From contig CALYLX010000034.1 in the NCBI GenBank assembly GCA_944990035.1, forward strand, positions 1,054,001 through 1,118,000: a stretch of DNA of 64,000 nt. Direction: 5' to 3'. The notes beneath the pieces are model-generated. The model had not been told where the DNA came from and ran no database searches. It saw only the letters and a list, made by a program, of their open reading frames with translations. Shown here in pieces: positions 42,395-54,291 of the stretch (the first letter of the stretch is position 1; the number at the start of each line of letters is the position of its first letter). Source of the stretch: Clitopilus passeckerianus (Eukaryota; Basidiomycota; Agaricomycetes; Agaricales; Entolomataceae). A program made the translations under genes and the position numbers.

Positions 42395-45300
42395 ATGTTG
42401 CCAAAGGTCGCGACTCATATTCTTCATAGCACTTCGCGTGCAGCTGCGTCAATACACCAGTCACATACCATCAGAAATGTTCTACAGCTTCAAACATCTT
42501 CTGGCCCCTCGAACTCGACTCATCTAGTTTCATGGAATACTACACCTGGCAGCTCCAACTGGGGCAGCAGTAGTAGTAGTAGCGGTTCAAGCTCTGGAAG
42601 CGCGAAGTATGGCGGCAGCCGCTTCTACTATAATGTGAGTATGGCTCACGCGTGATGCGTTAACTTTGCTCACACACAGCACTTCTGTAGGGCGCTGGAC
42701 GCGCTGTAACTCAGGCAAATACCGCGTCCGGCAGTGACGGGACTTTTTACCAGTCTGAGGAGACTGAAGAACCCCCAAAACGTCCCGCGTCGATATCGGT
42801 GCCCAAGAAATCAAGGCTGCGGAGCAGCAGTCTTACGCTTCCCAGTCAAGGTCGTTCAGAACGTGCCGAAAAGCTTGGAGTGCTGAGAACGGTGCAACTT
42901 CACGCTCGTTCTAAGCAGACATTTGCTCCAAACTCGTCAATACATCCCCAACCATCTTCTGAACTTGCTGTATCTGACGACACCTCTGATCACCGTCCAA
43001 CACTTGTCCGCCGTAACTCGACGTCCTCTCCTCCCTTACCAGAATCATCCGCGCCCATATCCCCAGCCCGGCCTCCTACACCCGTCCGCCACAATTCAAC
43101 TGTCGCATCGTCTGACCACATTGATCTGGAAATCCCGGCTGCTCTACTTCACACATCCCAGCCCGATGCCGCTCGACCTCCTACACCTCCTCACCCCAGT
43201 GACCCCCAGACTGTTGAACCTCCCGCTCAACCGAAGGAAGAGGTCTTAAAGTCACCGGAAATACAGTTCTTGAAGAAAGCCCTCACGGATTCTAGCGTGG
43301 ACTCGGACGAAGTTGTTCTGGCGGTTCGGACCTTCCGCGCCAAAGCGACATCCCCTACTGTAGCCCAATTCAACATCGCCCTCAGTGCATTGCTAAACAC
43401 CCGCAAGGCTGGAGAGACTCTCCATGCCATTCTGGAAACCTACAATGACATGCTGAAGCACTCCTTGTTGCCTAACGGGTGGACGTATGAGACACTGCTC
43501 GAGGCGTTCTGCGAACGGGACCATGAAATTCAGACCATCGTTCACGCCCTGCAGCGCCGTTCCAAACTTGGGGCTGGCTCACCCATTGACCAACAACGGG
43601 TGGAGACGTTGCAACAGGAGAACAATTTCGCTTCTGCAATGGCGGTTTTTGAATCCCTCTTGCAGCTCAACCTCAACGGTTTAAGCGCCCCTCAATATGC
43701 AAGTTTGCTTCGGTCTTGCGCCGACCATGGAGCTTCCGAGAGCGCAAAACTCGTCTTTAATCGGCTTGCAGCTCGTCACCCCGAAATCATTCCCTCCGCC
43801 GTCCACCACAATTACCGCATTCAAGCGTTTATCAACGCTGGTGATCTTGACGGGGCAGTTAAAGCGTTTGGATACTTCAAGCAGCAATTGGCTTCGGGCG
43901 ATGTCCATACACATGGAAATGATCCTTCGGCTGGAAACCGTGCAATGTTGCAAGTCTGGAATCAGATGATTGAAGCGTACTTCCGCTTCAACCAACCGCA
44001 CAAGGCCATTGGCATTTTGGAGCAAATGATGGATGTTTCCCTCGATACAGCGACCGAGAAGACTCCTCCACCTGTCGGAACCTCGACTTTCACGGTCCTC
44101 ATTGCTGGCTTCATTCACATGGGAGATGTCAAGACGGCCCTCTCATGGTTTGATCGACTTCTGGAACAAGAGCCTGCACCGTCCAAGGATCCCTATCACC
44201 CAGTTGGTTTCCCCACCCGGCCCGACGTCTCTGCATGGTCGCTCATGATCAACTGCCTTGCTTCACACAACATGGCGGATGATCTCAACCGACTATTTGC
44301 CAAGCGCGTTCCTTCCGAGTTCAAGCAGGCAGAGCTTGAAGCTACCTTCGTTGCCAACATTGCTTCGCTCTCTGCTCTTGGAAGCGCAGAAGTTCGTTCG
44401 AGACTCCAATTCTTGACAGAAGCAATCCTTCCTCGGGTTCGCCAGGACCAGCAATCCAAATGCATTAGAGAACTCTATTCGGCATATATCGACAGAGGCA
44501 TGTTCCAGGAAGGGTTGGACATTTTCCTCAACTTCGCCAACGCAGAACTCCAAAAAACGACTTCGACAAGCTCACCGCAGGTTTTGGCCATCCAGTCTAT
44601 GCAACTCAATTTCTCTCAGCAACTCTACGCGAAGACGAATGGAACTGTTCCTTTCTCAATTCCCCTCAAGCTCGCAAGGCTCGCTGCTGACGCTCGCATC
44701 ATACAGCCAGCCGAGCACACCGTCTTCTTCCTCCAATCTTACGGTGCATCCCGTCGTGCTGATGTTGTTCCGCTCCCTGACATGACCATGCGCGATTGGG
44801 AGCTTCTGCTATACGCAGCGGTTGAGGTCGAAACTGCAGCGGTCAATGGCGAACCCGTCCACACTCAGATTCCCAGCTACTCCTTCGAAGGCGTTGTCTC
44901 CTTCTGGGTGACATCGTCAGGAACAAGGTGCCGATGGATGTAATGGACACCAATCTCCTGCGACGCATCGCTCAGCTCGTGACCCGCCAGCAAGCGACAC
45001 AGACAGCTCAGGCGCTCGTCGCGGAACTTAGCCCTTCCTTTAGCGCCTTGTTGGGTAGCTCCGCGGAGTCCAACGTAGACGGGACCAGTGACAGTGGTTA
45101 TTCCAGCGGATCTGCCGCTTCCGAGCCCGCCAACACTCTGAAGATCGATGTCGCATTGACAAAGGCCATGAACGCTGAACTCCGAAAGACCACCCCGACC
45201 GCAGGTGTCATGGTCGCCTACAATATCTTCTGCAAGGGCATTGAGGACGGCAAGGCTCCAAATCCTGCTGTTCTGGGGCTCGTAATCCAGAACCTCGGTC

Positions 45301-46764
45301 GTCTCAGCAAGATGAAGGAAGTTCGGCACGCGTATACCGTTGCTCAAAGCGTTCTTCAAGCCCTGGAGTCAAAGAAGGCCTGGCAGATGGACGCTTGGTT
45401 CACCATTGAGGACAGCATGGTCATCGCGCTGGCCCACCATGGCGATGTTGATGCTGCCCATATGCACCGGCTACGCATCCTCGAACACGGTCGTGCTCCA
45501 TCCGCCGATGCCTATGGCGCACTCATCTACAACGTCAAGGACACCACTGACGACGCCTCAAACGCCCTTGCCCTCTTCCAAGAGTCGCAGCACCAAGGCA
45601 TCCAGGCCAACGGATACCTGTACAACAACATCATTTCGAAGCTTGCAAGAGCGAGGAAGGCAGATCACGCACTCGAACTCTTCCAACAGATGAAGGCCAT
45701 TTCCATTGTTCCTACTTCCGTCACTTATGGTGCCGTCATTGGTGCTTGCGCCCGTGTTGGTGATGTCGCTTCCGCTGAGGCACTGTTTTCCGAAATGGTC
45801 ACCTCCAAGAACTTCAGGCCCCGAGTTCCTCCCTACAACACCATGATCCAGATGTACACCACCACCAAACCCAGTCGGGAGATGGCTCTTCACTACTACG
45901 ACCAATTGTTAAAGGCTAAGATCAAGCCCTCCGCTTATACCTACAAGGTGGGATGTTTGTTCATAAATCATTGAAGCAATTCTAACCTCATCCCTAGTTG
46001 CTAATGGATGCTTATGGCTCGATCGAACCTGTCGATGTCATATCCATGGAGAAGGTCTTTCAGAAACTCCTGAACGATCCTGAAAATGCAGTGCAAGGAA
46101 ACCACTACTCAAGTCTGATCAATGCCTACGGTTGTGTCCAGAAGGACCTCCCCAAAGCTATTGAGATTTTCGAGTCCATCCCGTCTTCCCTCCAAACCCG
46201 CGTAGCCGATGCAGTCGTCTTTGAGTCAATGATCAATGCTCTGGTTGCCAATCGCCGAACCGACCTAATCCCGCAGTATGTTGAGAGGATGAAGGCACTT
46301 GGAGTGCATATGACGGCCTACATTGCAAACTTCCTGATCAAAGGATATGCGCTTGCCGGCGACATGGAACAAGCAAGGCAGGTCTTCGAATCACTCGAAG
46401 ATCCACCAGAAGGCATTGCCGCTCCGAACAACCATGCTCCTCATGACGCCTCGCAATCTCCCGTCGTTGATGTCGCGGCTCCGGTCTATCGTGAAGTAGG
46501 TTACTTTCAGCATTAGTTCTTTTACTCGCCTTACTGACAAGTAATCTTAGCCCTCGACGTGGGAGGCCATGGTTCGTGCAGAGCTTGGTTCAGGCAATAG
46601 ACAAGGCGCTACCGACCTATTAGAGCGACTTCGAGCAAGGTGAGAATCATACATTGGGGAACACAGTGACATTTGACACTAATGAATTCCGTAGGCAATA
46701 CCCTGAAGCAGTTTTCAACCGAATTAGTGGGATCATGGTTGATCACTCATTGGTTTTCCCTTGA
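42395..46764 (+). CDS. Large pentatricopeptide-repeat (PPR) protein, probably mitochondrial
   Basis: PPR proteins bind organellar RNA and control its stability or translation. The N-terminus (MLPKVATHILHSTSRAAASI) looks like a mitochondrial presequence and is followed by a Ser/Gly-rich stretch. One intron lies at about 42637-42690. After a Pro/Ser-rich linker, repeated helix pairs of about 35 residues appear, for example ANGYLYNNIISKLARARKAD and PTSVTYGAVIGACARVGDVA. Further introns follow SAYTYK and VYRE, and one lies in RLRAR; the end is VDHSLVFP at 46764. The predicted length is about 1,350 residues. At about 44905 one base is missing, so the frame changes between FEGVVS and LGDIVRNKVPMDV. 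It resembles large fungal PPRs such as Pet309/Cya5, but orthology is not shown. Confidence 0.85.
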
Positions 46765-47015
46765 AACTTCCTGTTTGGCCCATTTGCTTTCTTCACAACA
46801 TCATCACACTCGTTCCTTCATCATTGCATTTGATTATTACTGTATCATATATATCAGCACTAAATTGTACTATATGCTAACTAACTTATGTAAACCACAC
46901 TGTTATCGACAGTATATATCCCAGAATTCGTCGCTGTTACACTACACATAGAGCGGACGTTATCACAACCCATCATAACCCCCTTGCAGAATAGAAAAGG
47001 AGTTTTCATACGGAT
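46765..47015. other. Intergenic region between convergent PPR and coilin-like genes
   Basis: AT-rich 3' flanks of both genes. Nothing else is visible. Confidence 0.6.
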
Positions 47016-48805
47016 TTACCGTAACGAGATTATTCTCCATCTCGACGACCGAACTTCGTCCCAAGAATATTCCTCCATGAGCTCCAGATCATCGGCAACG
47101 CCATACGACATTGAACTGTTCGCAGTGGGGCGAGGTATGAGCTGAATAGCCACCTTGCCCAAGATAGGATCAAGTGAATTTGTGACAGTCCCGACAGAGA
47201 GCATAAATTCCGGCGAGCAGGTCAATGGGTTGAGAGCCAAGCTCTAGGAGAGAGAAGATAGTCAGCTTCGTCAAACCAGGGAACGTCCAGCAATTCACGT
47301 ACCTTCCGACCAACTAAAACCTTGTCAACTAGTTGGCTAATATCCTTCACCTCCTCAAAGCGATCCCACTCCTTCTCAGCCCTCTCCCAATCAAACGATG
47401 GGCCGCCCTCTGCTTCCTCTTCCACCAATTCCTCAGCCACAGCATCGGCATCCATGCGAGATTCCTCGTACATGAACTCATCCACAACGGGTTCTTCCCA
47501 GTACTCTTCGATACGGGCCTTCTTCCCTTTGTGTTTGCCCTTTGAAATGTCCCCTTCGACGTCAACGCTCGTAACAAAGAGCCGTGGTGGAATTTCTCTC
47601 CGTTCTTGCTTTTCCGAGGGTGGTATCAATCGAGGTATGGATGTCGCAGTCTGTTGTTGTGCAGGCGCAGGAGTGCTTGAGATTGTAGTCTTTGAAACAG
47701 GCGTCGGGTCGGTAGTAGAATCATTGAAAACAATTTTCGGCGGTAGGGGCCGCCCCATGCTCTGCTTAAACCCCTTCTTCTTATTCTTGTTCCCCATGAA
47801 AGTCATCATGAGCTCATCAGGAATATGTGGGCCGGCCACAACTTCAGATTCGAGAACGGTTGTATTCTCTTGCATGAGGATGTCATCCCCCAAAAGGGTT
47901 TCGGAGGTCGTATCGGTTGTGGTTCCCAATGGTAGAGAATTGGCTACTGAGAAGCCTTTGGGTAGAGGAACGGTCGACTCTTCAGTCTGTCGAGTCTTAT
48001 CGTGCTGCCTCTTCAGCCTCCGACGTATGTTGCGTAGCTTGGTCGATGGTTTGCCATGACCAGGCGGTACAAAAGATTCTCTGTGAACAGACTCGTTAAA
48101 TTGGATCTCACGAACAGGAGTAAAAATGTAGCGTACAGCGATTTCTTCAGCCTCTTTGAAGAACTAACTATTGGTTTCCCTTTCTTGGATGATAGGATTT
48201 GAGGTGGTTCGTCATCCGAACTGGAGTCATCGGAAGTAGAAGAGTCAGATGAGGAGGAAGATGAAGACGACGAGGATGACGAGGATGACGATGAACTTGA
48301 AGACGAATCAGAGTCTGAATCCGACTCTGATGAACTCGACGATGAAGAGGAACTAGAAGGCGAAGCCGCTTTCTTCGGTGCAGGCTGTAATTTCGTATGT
48401 GTTTGAGGTACGTGCTGGCGTGGTGTTGGAGGTGGAGAAACTTCCCTCTTCCGCTTCAAGTCCTTTGGATGTGAAGGACCTAATTATTCTCAATCTAACA
48501 CGCAGTCAAAAGTCTAGCTGATAAGACGTACCTCGGACCTCCTCTAACGACGCTTCTGGCGCCAGCTGGATGCATATAAGATCTCCATCTCGTACGACGT
48601 TGATTGAACTCTCCTCCAGAAGTTCAAAGCCATCAAGTAGCAAAATAAGTTGATTTCCAGAAAGGCCAAGGGACTTTAACGGTAAAAGCTGTTGGCAGAG
48701 GATATTTTTTAGGTCCGAGACTTTGTTAAGTGCCGGGGCGTTCTCTGTAGCATACCAGGCCTTGAGGTCAGGTAGGTCTCCTGTAGTTTGGACGCGTAGC
48801 CGCAT
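47016..48805 (-). CDS. Coilin-like protein (N-terminal Ubl-like fold, C-terminal Tudor-like domain)
   Basis: Coilin scaffolds Cajal bodies and helps snRNP maturation in the nucleus. Here the N-terminus (MRLRVQTTGDLPDLKAWY through ILLLDGFELLEESSINVVRD) matches the coilin ubiquitin-like start. It is followed by a long acidic serine tract (about 48235-48360), basic KR-rich segments (NIRRRLKRQHDK) and a C-terminal part which, after removing an intron (about 47305-47247), reads VLVGRKSLALNPLTCSPEFM and SVGTVTNSLDP, like the atypical Tudor of coilins. I read at least four exons, including a join after ASLEEVR. The middle is disordered, as usual for the family. The assignment rests on motifs read by eye. 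Confidence 0.62.
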
Positions 48806-48959
48806 GCAGGAGTCGAATTGAGAGGTTATGAACTTTTGGGTTATGTAATCCCCTGCCTCTGCGCTTGAACTCACGAACACGACAAAAGAACTATGCTTGT
48901 CGCAGGCAAATAATATTTCTAAGATATAGATATGTAACAAATCGGTATTGATATAGTAT

Positions 48960-50155
48960 TTAATCCCTCCCACTTCCTTCTTTAATAGCTCTCTCAACGA
49001 GTGCGTTAAACTCCTTCTCCTTCTGGGCATGAATTCCATGTCCAGTTGCCTCCCATTGAATAAGCTCAGCTTCAGGCATAGATGCCTTGAGACGGAACGA
49101 GTTCCTTGGTAGGACTAAGTGATCATCGTCACCAGTGACAATGATAATCTTGGGTATAGATTTCGAGATTCTTTGCAGTCGTTCCGGGGAACAGTAATGG
49201 GTAAGACCTGCTGCCATTTGGGATACATGGCCCAGAAACGCCTGAGGAGTCGTTGTGTTAATTCGACGAAGGAATGACTACGGTGAACGGTGAGCTTGCG
49301 TCAAAGACAAGGCTAATAAATGGCCACCTCTGTTTGGACCTGAGCATTAGTCTTCCCAGCATTTTCACCTTCTGCTTGTGCTTCAAGCCAAGCCTTAGGG
49401 AATACCATCTCGTTGACTAAAGCCGGCTTCTTGACATCCGGAGTGAAAATGAGTTTGGCTAGGGTAGAGACGCCCTTCCACTACGCGAGGATTTAGATTG
49501 GCTGAATCGACGGGTTGGACAATTGAAACATACTGGTGGGAGATTGTTCCACGGATAACCACCAGGAGTGGTGACTGAGAGAACGAGTGAAGAGATACGC
49601 TCGGGTATTCTATAAGCGAGCTCTGTGGAATGGCTTAGAGTTGGTCGTGTGCCGTGCAAGTCGAACGCTAGATCCTCACCTTGGGCAATCATTCCACCGA
49701 GACTAATTCCGACTAGGTTGACTTCTCGCTTTCCTGTCCATCCTAGATGGTCTAGAAGAGCTATGGCATCCTCAGCCATCCCGCTTGTGCTAATCACATG
49801 AAACTCTTCAGCTCGATGGATAGTAACAGAGCAGAAGTTGTACGAACGTATAAGGGCCTCTAGGATATCCAGAATTACCAACACCTCTATTATCAAAGAC
49901 AACGATGGTATGTGTCTTCGACTTTCCAAAGTGCTTGACCTGCGGAGCCCAAGCGAAGCAACTGGAGTTCAAGCCCATTACGCAGAAGATCTTTTCTGGA
50001 CCTGTCCCATGCTGCTCATAGTACAAAGAATGACTTTCCAGTGGGTTCCCAGATTGTTTTCTAATATCAGTAACAGGACATAGGCCTTTACGAACACAAG
50101 TAGCTGGGTCAAAGATTGTCGGCAGGTCCTTCTGCGGTTCGGAAGATGATGGCAT
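48960..50155 (-). CDS. Alpha/beta hydrolase fold protein
   Basis: The enzyme is of unknown substrate. The start is MPSSSEPQKDLPTIFDP (ATG 50155). Visible motifs are IFCVMGLNSSCFAW (oxyanion-hole region), VVFDNRGVGNS, the nucleophile elbow LVGISLGGMIAQ, an RISSLVLSVTTPGG strand, and, near the end, IIIVTGDDDHLV (acid) and EATGHGIHAQ (catalytic His). At least three short introns interrupt it (near 49880, 49670 and 49450-49260). No signal peptide or membrane helix is seen, so it is probably cytosolic. The family includes esterases, lipases and epoxide hydrolases. It shares a 180-bp divergent promoter with SEC63. Confidence 0.82.
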
Positions 50156-50333
50156 GACGCGAGGAATATCCGTCACGGCCAATCTGTTACGCGACTGTCA
50201 CAAGACCCTGACCGAATTGGACGCCAGCTCAGTGAACACGTCGACGATTCTTCCATTCCTTATTCCATCTTCCCCAGCTGAGCGGCGTCCTCACAGCTAG
50301 CTTTACCTCTATTGCTAGCCAAAAGCCGCAAAA

Positions 50334-52757
50334 ATGGCGAAATACCAATACGATGAGGACGGCAATATGGCTGCCTACTTTCTGCTCACTTTCCTTGCGC
50401 TGGTGTTGATCCCGATGACAATTACCTCAATACGGCCGACGAGTGCGTTGAATATCCAATACATGTCGGAACTTGACCAAACTAATTCTGAACAGAGAAA
50501 ACAACGGACGGCTGCTCCTGCCAACCTTGTGTCGAGCAACGCAAGAGAATTAGATCACAGTCAAGGCGTAATATCAGCAAGAAGTATGGGTTATGGCTTC
50601 CACGACATGCTTAAAGCTGACACGTTACCCTCGCAGGACCTACTTCCTAGTCGCCGGATGGTCTCTCACTCTTTACATTGGATACAAAGTCGCCGGTGCC
50701 ACAGTCGAGAACAAAGTCTACAATCCCTTCGAGATCCTTGGCATTACTGGAGTGAGCAGCCTGCTACTAAACTTTTTCATTCCATCTCACCAACGCTCTA
50801 CAGGGCCTCTCTGAGAAAGAGATTAAATCGCATTACAAGAAGTTGTCGAAGAAATAGTACGTTTCACTAGTTCCGCTGGCTGGACTTGCGGGACTTACTC
50901 GGCATACAAGCCATCCTGACAAGGTCAAAGCGACTGCAAATATGACTATGGAAATGATTCAAAACCAATTCGTCGAGCTCACAAAGGCATACAAGTCGTA
51001 AGTATGCTTCCTTCCGCACATTCACACTTCGCTAAATGAACATCTAGACTTACGGACCCAGTTATCCGGGAGAACCTCGAGAAATATGGTCATCCTGACG
51101 GTCGGCAAGATATTTCTATGGGCCTCGCTCTTCCCAGCTGGTTTGTCGAGAGCAAGAACAACATCTGGGTTCTTGGTGCTTATGGTCTGCTGATCGGTGG
51201 AGCTCTCCCTGCCCTCGTCGTAAGTTGCTTTTTATGTATAGCTGTTAGGTCGAAATTCACTGTACTGCCATAGGGTCGCTGGTGGTTCGGCAACAGGCAG
51301 AAGACCAAGGATGGTGTCAACGCTCGCTCTGCTGCCGCTTTCTTCAAGGGCTTGAAGGAGGAGACCAACTTCGATGAAGTTCTTAGCACGTTCAGCGATG
51401 CCTACCAATGGGAGGTTTCTCAGAAAGCAGCTTCAGCATTGGACGAATTGGACGCAGCCATCTCTGAGCAACTAGGCAGCAAATGGGCTGAAGTCAAGAA
51501 GACAGCTACCGACCCAGCCAAGCGTAAAGGACTCGTCTTGACCTACGCGCACCTGCTTCGTATTCCCGTCCGAAATAGCACTCTCCAAAAAGGTTTGTAC
51601 CACGTTTATGACATCCAGGCTGTATGCTGATATAATTTTCCAGAGCAAGCACAACTACTCCTTCAAACCCCTCAACTCCTTACCTCTCTCCTGAACATTT
51701 CCCTGTCTCGCAACTGGCTTTCGCCCACCCTCGCTATCATGCGTCTTCATGCATACCTTACCCAAGCCCTCCTCCCCTCTTCTGAACGCACTCGCTACGC
51801 TCAATTGCCCAATATCAAGCAAGACGAGTTGACCACTCTTGCTCCTGGCGCACAAGACATTGGAGATATCGTACATGCTCTTCAAGAGAAGAAGGATTCA
51901 CGTGTCGTTGATGTCAAGAATGCCGTCAAGAAGTGGGGTCGCGTCGAAATTGTCGATGCTGCCTTCAAAGTCATTGGTGAACGCGTTGTTACCCCTTCTT
52001 CCATTGTGTTCCTCGTTGTCAAACTGCGCCTCTCTCCACCCGCTTTGGTTCCTCACCGGGAAGCCGAACTTGATGTTGATGAAACTAAGCGTCGCCTTAA
52101 GGTCAACGACGAGAAGGATGAAGAGTTCCTTGCCAGTCGTAAAGATTTTGAAGACTTGGCTCCTGGTCAGCAAATCACTGGTTTGGCCCATGCACCTTAC
52201 TGGCCTGGTGTAAGTATACAGAAACCCTTCTGAATTGACATTTATACTCATAGGCTTTATAGGAACGTAAGCCTGGCTGGTGGATTGTCCTTGGTGACGA
52301 GAAATCCAACCGAGTGGTGGTTCCTCCCATGAAGATCGCTGAAATTCCCTACTCGCAACCTGGTTCCGAACGGGACTACCGCAGCTACAAGATTCAGTTC
52401 CAAGCACCCCAATCCGTTGGCATCTTCACCTGGAAAGTAATGCTCGTCAGCGACACCTTCATCGGAGAAGATGTTTCCAAGGAACTCACAGTAAGCATAA
52501 AGTATTCAAGCAGTATGTGCTTCACTAACACTTGTTCCATCCAGCTCAAACTCGAAGATCCGGCAACCCTCGCCGCTGAAGATCCTACGGAAGACGAAAT
52601 CTCGGATCCAGAAGAAGACAGTCTTGCTGGCCAGATGGCAATGATGCGTGGAGGTTCAGTAAAGAAGCCAAAGGCTGGTGAGGACAGTGATGATGAAAGC
52701 AGTACCGACGATGATGAGAGCAGCGACGATGATAGCAGTGACAGCGATAGCGATTAA
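50334..52757 (+). CDS. SEC63: SEC63, ER translocon J-domain protein
   Basis: Sec63 brings the Hsp70 Kar2/BiP to the Sec61 channel for post-translational protein import into the ER. The N-terminus MAKYQYDEDGNMAAYFLL has the first membrane helix. The J domain follows (YNPFEILGITG, SEKEIKSHYKKLSKKY), with the catalytic HPD restored exactly by an intron (about 50857-50910). Then come a third helix (NIWVLGAYGLLIGGALPALV), the Sec63/Brl domain (to about 52240) and a C-terminal Ig-like part with YRSYKIQFQAP. The end is an acidic Asp/Ser tail, known in yeast to bind Sec62. Around eight short introns are present and all joins checked keep frame. Confidence 0.93.
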
Positions 52758-52992
52758 TATTGTATTAGCACACTTAGTCGGTCTCTAGTCAAAGTGACAT
52801 ATTCTTGGGATGATTAGATATTGTCGCGGACCTCCGCGATAGCATTTTGCAATGGATTTTGATCGCGACCTTATGGCAGGGCCAGCCACTTTATCGTCAA
52901 TCATCGCTTGTCTGGTCGATAACCTTCCTGGTCATTGCTACATTTGAGCCTCTTTGTCGTCGAGGAAATTTGCTCTCCCTCAAACCAATAGC

Positions 52993-54135
52993 ATGTCTGG
53001 AACTACTGCTCCTTGCCCACCTCCACCTCCCCAACCCGCTCAACCCGCCAACTCAAACCGGTCGCATCTTGATCCGCTTCCCCCTTCTGTGTTCACACTC
53101 CCTCAGACCGCTCAGCTTGAAGCCTTGTACACCATCATACGAGATAAGAATACCTCAAGAGGAGATTTCCTGTTCTACTCAGACCGAATCATTCGATTAC
53201 TCGTCGAGGAGGGCTTGAACCATCTTCCCGTTGTTCAGCGAACTGTGGAGACCCCGACCGCAAGTATTCTTCCCTTGATCGTGTGACATAGTCCTAATCC
53301 ACGCGATTCTTCAGGGTGCTACCTACAATGGAGTTGGCTTTGAGGGGAAAATCTGCGGTGTCTCTATTCTACGAGCAGGAGAGGTAGCAACATCCCTTTG
53401 GTTCTAACGATTAATTGGTCCTCACAGACAAACAGGCGATGGAAGCTGGCCTCCGTGAAGTATGCAGGAGTGTGCGCATTGGAAAGATCCTAATCCAGAG
53501 GGTGCGCATCTCCTTTCTATAAGCCTGGCCTCTGTTTAGCTGACACGTGAATTTACAGGACGAAGAAACTGCGCTACCAAAGTTGTTCTACTCAAAGGTG
53601 CCAAACCATAAAGACCATACGGATCTCAATGCTTATACCCCAAAAGTTTCCGCAGGATATTGCAAAGCGATATGTGCTTCTATTAGATCCTATGCTCGGC
53701 AAGTAATCCCCTTCTCCAACTCTTCTCCCGTTCTGATATTCTTTTCAGCTACCGGCGGATCTGCCATTAAAGCCGTAGAGATTCTCATAGAACACGGAGT
53801 CCCAGAAGAGCGCATAATCTTCATCAACCTGGTATGTCTTACACTCCGCTGTCTAATGTGACCTTTTTCATCGCATCTACCAGGTGTCGTCTCCTGAAGG
53901 CATTACCAAGTTCTGCACGAGGTTCCCCCAGCTCAAAGTAGTAAGTCCAAATGTTCCATTACCCCGATACAATTGTGACCGGAATTGTATGGTCTAGGTA
54001 ACTGGATGGATTGATGAAGGCCTCAATGAGAAGGCATACATCATCCCCGGCCTGGGCGATTTTGGAGAGCGAAGGTTAGTTGCTCGGACCCAGCCACGAC
54101 TTAAAGCTGACAAGCTTTCAAGGTACTGCGAGTGA
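52993..54135 (+). CDS. FUR1: Uracil phosphoribosyltransferase
   Basis: The enzyme converts uracil and PRPP to UMP in the pyrimidine salvage route; loss gives 5-fluorouracil resistance in fungi. It starts MSGTTAPCPPPPPQP with a Pro-rich leader, then FTLPQTAQLEALYTIIRD, RLLVEEGLNHLPVV, GVSILRAGE and the PRPP-binding motif LDPMLATGGSAIKAVEIL. It ends IIPGLGDFGERRYCE at 54135. Seven or eight short introns are present. One intron (about 53698-53747) must use a GC donor (GCAAGT) to give the invariant LDPMLATGG. The length is similar to yeast Fur1. Confidence 0.94.
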
Positions 54136-54291
54136 AAGCTCACACACAGCGGGCTTGGGCGCCGTAGGTCGGTGGATTGTCTCCGGAGGGCAAAACCGGT
54201 CAACTGCCTGCGGTCAATCAGGCGGAAGAAACGATAGCATGAGGATTACTCGTGTTTCTGTATTATCAAATCACAAGGCTAAGGTATATGG

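Noticed and set aside
47322..48059. Plus-strand 245-codon open frame over the coilin-like gene
   Set aside because: It is the antisense of the conserved minus-strand exons, with Ser-rich composition produced by the acidic tract; no independent support.
48235..48360. Ser/Asp repeat tract as a satellite or a misassembled repeat
   Set aside because: It stays in frame within the coilin-like gene and encodes a normal acidic serine stretch common in nuclear proteins.
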